From an uncultured Eubacteriales bacterium (GTDB lineage Bacteria > Bacillota > Clostridia > Eubacteriales > Anaerofustaceae): a DNA stretch of 11,156 nt. Made by a program: the position numbers and the translations under genes. The stretch spans positions 1-11,156 of the forward strand of contig CADBPP010000018.1 of NCBI GenBank assembly GCA_902796565.1. The letters run 5' to 3'. Positions 5,238 through 11,156 of this stretch are shown here, in pieces (within the stretch, counting starts at the first letter, position 1; every line of letters begins with the position of its first letter). The notes below the pieces were generated by a model. That model worked only from the letters and a program-made list of their open reading frames with translations. It did not search any database and was not told the origin of the DNA.

Positions 5238-6711
5238 CAACGAAAAGTACATGCATGAACAGTCGGAACACATCAGGGAGAGGATAGCCGAATTCGGCGG
5301 CAAGCTCTACCTGGAATTCGGCGGGAAGCTCTTTGACGATTACCATGCTTCCAGGGTCCTTCCGGGCTTCAAGCCCGACTCGAAAGTGAAGATGCTCCTT
5401 CGCATGAAGGATGAGGCGGAGATAATCCTTGTCATCAACTCTTCCGACATAGAAAAGAGCAAGGTCAGAGGGGATCTGGGGATCACATACGACGACGATG
5501 TCCTCAGGCTCATAGACGCCTTCAGGGGCATCGGCCTTTACGTGGGAAGCGTGGTGCTGGCCCAGTACCAGGCAACGCCCCTGGCGAAGGCATTCAAGGA
5601 GAAGCTCAGCAAACTGGGCGTGCGTTCCTACTGCCACTACATCATCGAGGGATATCCCACGGATGTGGACAGGATAGTCAGCGACGAGGGCTTCGGCCGC
5701 AACGATTACATAGAGACCAGCCGTCCCCTGGTGGTGGTGACCGCCCCCGGACCGGGCAGCGGAAAGATGGCCACCTGCCTCTCCCAGCTGTACCATGACT
5801 CCAAGAGGGGGATCAAGGCGGGCTACGCCAAGTTCGAGACCTTCCCGGTATGGAACCTTCCCCTGAAGCATCCCGTGAACCTGGCATACGAGGCGGCCAC
5901 GGCGGATCTCAACGATGTCAACATGATCGACCCCTTCCATCTTGAGGCATACGACAAGAAGGCTGTCAACTACAACAGGGACGTGGAGATCTTCCCGGTC
6001 CTGAACGTGATCTTCGAGCGCATCTTCGGCTCCTCCCCCTACAAGTCCCCCACGGACATGGGAGTCAACATGGTGGGCTATTGCATCAGCGACGAGGACG
6101 TGGTGATTGAGGCATCCCGCCAGGAGATCATTAGAAGATACTACGCGGCTCTGTGTTCCCAGAGGATGAACGGCATGGTCTCCGACGAGGAGATCTACAA
6201 GAACGAGATGATCATGAATCAGGCAGGAGTGTCCGCTTCCGACCGTCCCGTCATCGCCGCCGCCCTGGACAAGGCCGCTCTGACCGGAGCCCCGGCAGTC
6301 GCCATAGAGCTCTCCGACGGCAGGATCATCACCGGCAAGACCTCGAATCTTCTGGGGGCATGCTCGGCGGCACTGCTGAACGCCCTGAAGGCTCTGGCGG
6401 GCATAGACGACGGAAGGCACCTGATCTCCCCGGAGATCATAGAGCCCATCCAGGAACTCAAGACCGAATATCTCGGCAACAACAATCCCAGGCTGCACAT
6501 GGATGAGATACTCATAGCCCTTACGATATGCGCCCAGTCCGACCCCATCGCCATGGCGGCGGTACAGGTCCTGCACGATCTGTCGGGCTGCGAGGCCCAC
6601 TCCACGGTCATCCTCTCCTCGGTGGACGACGGTGTGTTCAGAAAGCTGGGGATGAATCTGACATGCGAACCGAACTACAATTCAAAGAAGCTGTATCATA
6701 AAAAATCCTGA
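5218..6711 (+). CDS. UPF0371 / DUF1846 family protein, function unknown
   Basis: A 497-residue protein that I recognise as the UPF0371 (DUF1846) family by its very conserved blocks: IGFDNEKY at the start, FGGKLYLEFGGKLFDDYHAS, VLPGFKPDSK, KVRGDLGITYD, IEGYPTDVDRIVSDEG, TRP-like SRPLVVVTAPGPGSGKMATC, GIKAGYAKFETFPVWNLP and VNYNRDVEIFPVLN. Residues 177-183 (PGPGSGK) look like a nucleotide-binding P-loop, with a polar residue missing from strict Walker A, so nucleotide binding is inference. I chose the ATG at 5218: it gives the MxxIGFDNEKY start usual for the family and has AAGGAG nine bases upstream. A second ATG at 5188, with GAGAGGG before it, would add ten atypical residues. Members are known structurally, but I know of no established reaction. 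It overlaps the GNAT gene by 20 bases and precedes the aldolase by 14. Confidence 0.93.
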   Translation: MERIGFDNEKYMHEQSEHIRERIAEFGGKLYLEFGGKLFDDYHASRVLPGFKPDSKVKMLLRMKDEAEIILVINSSDIEKSKVRGDLGITYDDDVLRLIDAFRGIGLYVGSVVLAQYQATPLAKAFKEKLSKLGVRSYCHYIIEGYPTDVDRIVSDEGFGRNDYIETSRPLVVVTAPGPGSGKMATCLSQLYHDSKRGIKAGYAKFETFPVWNLPLKHPVNLAYEAATADLNDVNMIDPFHLEAYDKKAVNYNRDVEIFPVLNVIFERIFGSSPYKSPTDMGVNMVGYCISDEDVVIEASRQEIIRRYYAALCSQRMNGMVSDEEIYKNEMIMNQAGVSASDRPVIAAALDKAALTGAPAVAIELSDGRIITGKTSNLLGACSAALLNALKALAGIDDGRHLISPEIIEPIQELKTEYLGNNNPRLHMDEILIALTICAQSDPIAMAAVQVLHDLSGCEAHSTVILSSVDDGVFRKLGMNLTCEPNYNSKKLYHKKS

Positions 6712-6725
6712 AAGGAACCAAGCCA

Positions 6726-7757
6726 ATGAGTTTATTTCTCTGTGACTATCAGGAGGGTGCCCATCCCGCAATAATGAAGGCCCTTAACGACACCAACTTC
6801 GTCCAGACCCCCGGATACGGGGAGGACATCTTCTGCGAAGAGGCACGGGAGCTGATTAAAAAGGCTGTGGGGACAGACCGCTGCGACGTGCACTTCCTCG
6901 TGGGCGGCACGCAGACCAATACCGTCGTGATCAAGTCCGCCTTAAGGCCCCATCAGGGCGTCATCGCCGCTTCCACAGGACACATCAACGTCCATGAGAC
7001 CGGCGCCATCGAGGCCGTGGGGCACAAGGTGCTGACCATAGCCGGACGCGACGGGAAGATCTGCGCGGAGGACATCAGGCGCTACTGCGCATCCTATTAC
7101 GCCGATTCCGCGTGGGAGCACATCGTCATGCCGGGCATGGTGTACATAAGCTTTCCCACGGAGCTGGGCACCATCTACTCGAAGGCGGAGCTGGAAGCGA
7201 TCCGCGGCGTATGCAAAGAATATTCAATGTATCTCTTCATAGACGGGGCGAGGCTGGGATACGGCCTTAAGAGCCCCAGGGCGGACATCACGCTGCCGGA
7301 ACTGGCTTCCCTGTGCGACGTGTTCTACATCGGAGGCACCAAGGTGGGGGCCCTCTTCGGAGAAGCCGTGGTGATCATGAACGACGAACTGAAGAAGGAT
7401 TTCCGCTGCGTCATGAAGCAGCACGGAGGGATGCTGGCAAAGGGGAGGCTTCTGGGCATACAGTTCAGAGAGCTGTTCAGGGACGGCCTTTACTTTGAGA
7501 TATCCGAAAACGCCATCGAAAAGGCGGGCAAACTGAGGGAGATATTTGCGGGCCGGGGTTACGGCTTCTACGCCGACAGCCCCACCAATCAGCAGTTCCC
7601 CATACTTCCCGCGGATGTGTATGAAAAGGTCAGAGGCATATGTGAATTATGGGCCGACATGCCCGACGGATCGAAGGCGGTGCGCTTCTGCACCAGCTGG
7701 TGCACCGGGGATGAACAGCTCAGAGAACTTGAAGAATTACTGGACGGAACAGAATAA
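6726..7757 (+). CDS. ltaE: Low-specificity L-threonine aldolase family (PLP enzyme)
   Basis: A 343-residue fold-type I PLP enzyme of the threonine aldolase/beta-eliminating lyase family, which cleaves threonine or allo-threonine to glycine and acetaldehyde. Visible are the phosphate-binding GGTQTN (60-65), the ring-stacking region STGHINVHETGAIE (83-96), Asp173 and Arg176 in FIDGARLGYG, and the PLP lysine at about 206 in YIGGTKVG. Length matches the family (about 335-350). AAAGGAA lies eight bases before the ATG. The stop shares a base with the tex start (TAATG), so the two are translationally coupled. A different beta-hydroxy amino acid (for example phenylserine) or a lyase reaction cannot be excluded, since the family is promiscuous. 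Confidence 0.92.
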   Translation: MSLFLCDYQEGAHPAIMKALNDTNFVQTPGYGEDIFCEEARELIKKAVGTDRCDVHFLVGGTQTNTVVIKSALRPHQGVIAASTGHINVHETGAIEAVGHKVLTIAGRDGKICAEDIRRYCASYYADSAWEHIVMPGMVYISFPTELGTIYSKAELEAIRGVCKEYSMYLFIDGARLGYGLKSPRADITLPELASLCDVFYIGGTKVGALFGEAVVIMNDELKKDFRCVMKQHGGMLAKGRLLGIQFRELFRDGLYFEISENAIEKAGKLREIFAGRGYGFYADSPTNQQFPILPADVYEKVRGICELWADMPDGSKAVRFCTSWCTGDEQLRELEELLDGTE

Positions 7758-9901
7758 TGCAGGACATAACAGACATACTGGCTGAGGAATTCTCCCGCAG
7801 CCGCACCCACGTGGCCAACGTCATCCAGCTTATAGACGAAGGCAATACCATACCGTTCATAGCCCGCTACCGCAAGGAGATGCACGGCACCATGGACGAT
7901 ACCCTTCTGAGGGATCTCGCCGAAAGGCTGGATTACCTCAGGAACCTTCAGAAGCGCAGGGAAGAAGTCAAAAACCTTCTTTCCGGCATGGACAGGCTCA
8001 CCGACGAGCTTTCCGCGGCCATAGACGAGGCCGCCACACTGACGGAGATCGACGACATCTACAGGCCCTTCAGGCCCAAGAGGAAGACCCGCGCCGGCAT
8101 CGCCCGGGAAAAGGGCCTCGAGCCCCTGGCGGCGTATATCATGGCCCAGGTCCCCTCATGCCCCCTTCGGGAGGAGGCGGAGAAATACATCGACGAATCA
8201 AAGGGCGTGAATGACATAGACGAGGCCGTCAGCGGCGCCCGGGACATAATCGCCGAGGACATATCCGACAGTGCGCTCATCAGAAAACATCTGAGGACCT
8301 TCGTGAACGCCACGGGCGTGATGCGCGTCACGCAGGCCAAGGACGAGGACAGCGTATATTCCATGTACTATGACTTTTCGGAGGCCGTCAGAAAGCTGGC
8401 TTCCCACAGGATCCTGGCCATCAACCGGGGGGAGAAGGAAGGCTACCTGAAGGCCGCTGTGCAGGCGGACGAGGAGCAGGCCTTAAGGCTGATCCTCTCC
8501 GGTATCTTAAAGGACGACAACGAGCTCTCTTCCCAGGTGAAGGAAGCTGCCAGGGATTCCTATGAGAGGCTCCTGTATCCCTCCATCGAGAGGGAGATCC
8601 GTTCCTCGCTGACGGAATCCGCGGACGAGACCGCGATAGATACCTTCAAGGTGAACTTAAAGAACCTTCTCATGCAGCCCCCCGTCAGGAACATGGTGAC
8701 CCTGGGCTTCGATCCCGCTTACCGTACGGGATGCAAGCTGGCGGTGGTGGACGGCACCGGAAAGGTGCTGGATACCGGGGTGATCTACCCCACGGCCCCC
8801 CACAACAGGACCGCGGAAGCCGCCAAGAAAATGGGAGAGCTGATCGAGAAGTATGACGTGAAGCTCATATCCATCGGCAACGGCACCGCTTCCAGGGAGA
8901 GCGAGAAGTTCGTGGCGGACTGCATCAGGGGCACCGACGTGTCATACGTCATAGTGAACGAGGCGGGAGCCAGCGTTTATTCCGCGTCGGAACTGGGAGC
9001 GAAGGAATTCCCGGAATTTGACGTCTCATTAAGAAGCGCCGTTTCCATCGCCAGAAGGATCCAGGATCCCCTGGCGGAGCTGGTGAAGATCGATCCCAAG
9101 AGCATCGGTGTGGGCCAGTACCAGCATGACATGCCTCCGAAGGAGCTGGATCATGCCCTGGACGGAGTCGTGGAGGACTGCGTGAACTCCGTGGGAGCGG
9201 ACCTGAATACCGCCTCCCCGTCCCTTCTGATGCACATCGCGGGGATCAATTCCGCCATTTCCCAGAACATAGTCCGCTACAGGGAAGAGAACGGTGCCTT
9301 CAGAAGCCGCAGCGAACTTAAGAAAGTCGCCAAGCTGGGGGACAAGAGCTTTACCCAGTGCGCGGGGTTTCTGAGGGTCGCCGGAGGCGACAACGTACTG
9401 GACAATACGGCGGTGCACCCCGAAAGCTACGAAGCGGCCGAAAAGCTCCTTTCCGTATGCGGCTTCTCCCTGGATGACGTTAAGGCATCGAAGCTTTCCT
9501 CCCTCAGGAGCGTCGTCAAAAAGAGAGGGGAAGCTTCCGTCGCAGCGGAGTGCGGCATCGGTATCCCCACCCTGAGAGACATGGTGGACGAACTGATGAA
9601 GCCGGGCAGGGATCCCAGGGAAGAGCTGGAGAAGCCGATCCTCAGAAGCGACGTCATGAGCATGGACGATCTGACGGAAGGCATGATCCTCATGGGTACC
9701 GTCAGGAACGTGGTGGATTTCGGAGCCTTCGTGGACATCGGAGTGCATCAGGACGGACTGGTGCATATATCCAGGATGTCCGAGCGCTTTATCCGCCATC
9801 CCTCCGAGGTGGTCAAGACCGGGGACATCGTCCGGGTGAAGGTCACCGAGGTGGACAAAAAGAAGAACAGAATAGCTCTCAGCATGAAGCTGGGAGAATA
9901 G
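7757..9901 (+). CDS. tex: Tex family RNA-binding transcription accessory protein
   Basis: A 714-residue protein, close to the usual length for Tex (about 715-780). The N-terminal helical region holds NTIPFIARYRKEMHGTMDD (30-48), typical of the family. A YqgF-like RNase H fold begins at VTLGFDPAYRTGCKLAVVD (314-332) and continues through VNEAGASVYSASELG (400-414). Helix-hairpin-helix repeats follow (about 484-541, HIAGINSAISQNIV and FRSRSELKKVAKLGDK). An S1 RNA-binding domain closes the protein (about 639-711, GMILMGTVRNVVDFGAFVDIG to KNRIALSMK). Tex binds nucleic acid and acts on transcription and RNA metabolism in the cytoplasm; a nuclease role for the YqgF fold is not established. The start codon overlaps the aldolase stop by one base and lacks a strong ribosome site, which points to coupling. 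Confidence 0.96.
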   Translation: MQDITDILAEEFSRSRTHVANVIQLIDEGNTIPFIARYRKEMHGTMDDTLLRDLAERLDYLRNLQKRREEVKNLLSGMDRLTDELSAAIDEAATLTEIDDIYRPFRPKRKTRAGIAREKGLEPLAAYIMAQVPSCPLREEAEKYIDESKGVNDIDEAVSGARDIIAEDISDSALIRKHLRTFVNATGVMRVTQAKDEDSVYSMYYDFSEAVRKLASHRILAINRGEKEGYLKAAVQADEEQALRLILSGILKDDNELSSQVKEAARDSYERLLYPSIEREIRSSLTESADETAIDTFKVNLKNLLMQPPVRNMVTLGFDPAYRTGCKLAVVDGTGKVLDTGVIYPTAPHNRTAEAAKKMGELIEKYDVKLISIGNGTASRESEKFVADCIRGTDVSYVIVNEAGASVYSASELGAKEFPEFDVSLRSAVSIARRIQDPLAELVKIDPKSIGVGQYQHDMPPKELDHALDGVVEDCVNSVGADLNTASPSLLMHIAGINSAISQNIVRYREENGAFRSRSELKKVAKLGDKSFTQCAGFLRVAGGDNVLDNTAVHPESYEAAEKLLSVCGFSLDDVKASKLSSLRSVVKKRGEASVAAECGIGIPTLRDMVDELMKPGRDPREELEKPILRSDVMSMDDLTEGMILMGTVRNVVDFGAFVDIGVHQDGLVHISRMSERFIRHPSEVVKTGDIVRVKVTEVDKKKNRIALSMKLGE

Positions 9902-9902
9902 A

Positions 9903-9928
9903 AAAAAGGCGGTATCATCCGCCTTTTT
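9903..9928 (+). terminator. Intrinsic terminator-like hairpin between tex and the MATE gene
   Basis: AAAAAGGCGG (9903-9912) is complementary to CCGCCTTTTT (9919-9928) around the loop TATCAT. The five G-C pairs plus the T-run make a standard intrinsic terminator, starting one base after the tex stop. It is symmetrical and could work on either strand. Only 15 bases separate the T-run from the MATE start codon, so partial readthrough or an attenuator role is possible. Confidence 0.8.
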
Positions 9929-9943
9929 GAGAAAGCGTATAAA

Positions 9944-11156
9944 ATGAGCGATATAAAACTGTCTGACCATTTCACATATCCGAGACTTCTGAGATTCATC
10001 ATGCCCACGGTGGCCATGATGGTATTTTCCTCCGTTTACGGCATAGTGGACGGATACTTCGTGTCGAATTACGCGGGCAAGACCGCTTTTTCCGGCATCA
10101 ACATCATAATGCCCTACATCATGATCATAGCCTCCCTGGGGTTCGTCTTCGGTACAGGGGGCAGCGCCCTGGTGGGAAAGACCCTGGGTGAGGGCAAAAG
10201 GGAAAAGGCATCGGAACTCTTTTCCATGTTCGTGTACGTCACCATCATCACGGGAGTCGTGATCGCCGTGGCGGGAGCCGTTTCCATGGATAAGGTGGCA
10301 TATCTGTGCGGAGCCCGGGGGGAACTCAAGGCCCTTGCCGCCCGGTACGGCCGCATCAGCATGGTGTCCATAACCGCTTTCATGCTGCAGATGGAGTTCC
10401 AGAGCTTTTTCATCACCGCCGAAAAGCCCCGGATGGGCTTTCTGATGACGCTGATGTCGGGAGTCATAAATATCCTTATGGATTTCATCCTGGTGGGCAA
10501 ACTTGGTCTCGGCCTTGACGGAGCCGCCTGGGCCACGGTCATGAGCGAGCTGGCGGGCGGACTGGTCCCCGTTGTGTATTTCGCATTAAAAAAGGATCTG
10601 CCCATACGGCTCACAGTCTTCAGGTTCGATTTCCGCAGCCTGATACAGGGCATCTATAACGGCATGAGCGAATTCATCGGTTCCATAACCGCCTCCTTCG
10701 TCAGCATTCTCTATAATTTCCAGCTTCTGAAGTTCGCCGGGGAAAACGGCGTCGCCGCCTACGGCGTCATGATGTACGTGGAAATGATCTTCATGTCGCT
10801 GTTCTTCGGCTACTGCATGGGGACGGCTCCCATCATCAGCTTCAACTATGGGGCGAACAACAAAGAAGAGATGCGAAACGTGTACACAAAGAGCCTTACG
10901 GTCATCGGCCTGACCTCCGCTCTGATGTGCGCTTCGTCCCTGGGCATGGCGAAAAGTCTTTCGGAGCTGTACGTGGGTTATGACCGGGGGCTGTATGAAC
11001 TGACCCTCAGGGGATTTCGGATCTACTCCTTCGTCTACCTGTTCTCGGGGATAGGATGTTTCGGTTCCTCATTCTTTACGGCTCTGAACAACGGCCTCAT
11101 ATCCGCCATACTGTCGGTGATGCGCACCGTCGTTTTCCAGATAATCATGGTGCTCA
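9944..11156 (+). CDS. MATE-family multidrug efflux transporter (partial, MepA-like)
   Basis: 404 codons are visible before the window ends; the frame is open throughout and family members run to about 450 residues. The protein is very hydrophobic with repeated membrane helices. MATE signatures include PRLLRFIMPTVAMMVFSSVYGIVDG (12-36, with an Asp at 36 in the first helix), FVFGTGGSALVGKTLGEG (67-84), INILMDFILVGKLGLGLDGAAWATV in the fourth-to-sixth helix region, and APIISFNYGANN at the start of the second half. The family exports cationic drugs in exchange for sodium or protons. There is no clear ribosome site (only GAGAAAG, eight bases upstream) and no promoter between the hairpin and the ATG. 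Expression may rely on tex readthrough or a promoter inside tex. Confidence 0.93.
   Translation, partial: MSDIKLSDHFTYPRLLRFIMPTVAMMVFSSVYGIVDGYFVSNYAGKTAFSGINIIMPYIMIIASLGFVFGTGGSALVGKTLGEGKREKASELFSMFVYVTIITGVVIAVAGAVSMDKVAYLCGARGELKALAARYGRISMVSITAFMLQMEFQSFFITAEKPRMGFLMTLMSGVINILMDFILVGKLGLGLDGAAWATVMSELAGGLVPVVYFALKKDLPIRLTVFRFDFRSLIQGIYNGMSEFIGSITASFVSILYNFQLLKFAGENGVAAYGVMMYVEMIFMSLFFGYCMGTAPIISFNYGANNKEEMRNVYTKSLTVIGLTSALMCASSLGMAKSLSELYVGYDRGLYELTLRGFRIYSFVYLFSGIGCFGSSFFTALNNGLISAILSVMRTVVFQIIMVL

Noticed and set aside
5287..5334. Near-duplicate DNA (GAATTCGGCGG ... GAATTCGGCGG) at the start of the UPF0371 gene
   Set aside because: It encodes the FGGKLYLEFGGKLF block, which is a normal conserved part of the family, not a recent repeat or insertion.
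5137..6600. 487-codon open frame on the minus strand opposite the UPF0371 gene
   Set aside because: The plus-strand protein is strongly recognisable along its full length. The antisense product is Val/Gly/His/Asp-rich without a recognisable motif, as expected from the complement of GC-rich codons.
9939..9944. TATAAA next to the MATE start as a -10 box
   Set aside because: Transcription would begin inside the coding sequence, after the ATG, and the matching -35 would fall in the terminator; it is unlikely to drive this start.
9029..9970. 313-codon minus-strand frame opposite tex
   Set aside because: Shadow of tex; it starts within the terminator and MATE leader and shows no family motif.
1..11156. 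CRISPR, transposon, prophage, toxin-antitoxin or defence island
   Set aside because: No spaced direct repeats, transposase or integrase motifs, terminal inverted repeats or defence domains were seen; base and codon style is uniform across the window.

Overview
This window looks like ordinary chromosome from an anaerobic, fairly GC-rich member of the Bacillota, most likely class Clostridia. The evidence is the gene content: a rubrerythrin tail, a UPF0371/DUF1846 protein, Tex, a MepA-like MATE transporter and an OmpR/class I kinase pair. Strong AGGAGG-type ribosome sites, compact intrinsic terminators and heavy use of AGG (Arg) and ATA (Ile) codons fit this. The assignment is inference from sequence style; no marker gene fixes the genus.

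Layout. (1) Positions 1-84 hold the last 27 codons of a rubrerythrin. It converges on an arylamine N-acetyltransferase gene (118-981, minus) across one symmetrical terminator. (2) An MBL-fold metallohydrolase (1079-1870, minus) lies upstream of the acetyltransferase and has its own promoter and terminator. (3) A divergent promoter region (1871-2017) separates it from a plus-strand operon: a small membrane protein read from a TTG start, an OmpR-family response regulator, and its sensor histidine kinase. The operon ends in an 11-bp-stem terminator at about 4576-4612. (4) A second plus-strand operon starts from an extended -10 promoter near 4660: GNAT acetyltransferase, UPF0371/DUF1846 protein, threonine-aldolase-type PLP enzyme, and Tex. 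Gaps are short or the genes overlap throughout. (5) A hairpin with a T-run sits just after Tex and only 15 bases before a MATE-family efflux gene, which runs off the right edge.

How the genes fit together. The kinase and regulator form a complete two-component system, and the small membrane protein at the head of their operon is a candidate accessory subunit. The GNAT-UPF0371-aldolase-Tex cluster looks cotranscribed, but no single pathway obviously joins the four. The NAT and MBL genes look like independent single-gene units.

I found no mobile element, CRISPR array, tRNA or rRNA, prophage or defence cassette, and nothing that clearly amounts to a new system. The points most worth a second look are the TTG-started membrane protein with the two-component pair, the function-unknown UPF0371 protein beside the aldolase, the terminator-like hairpin on top of the MATE start, and several start-codon corrections.
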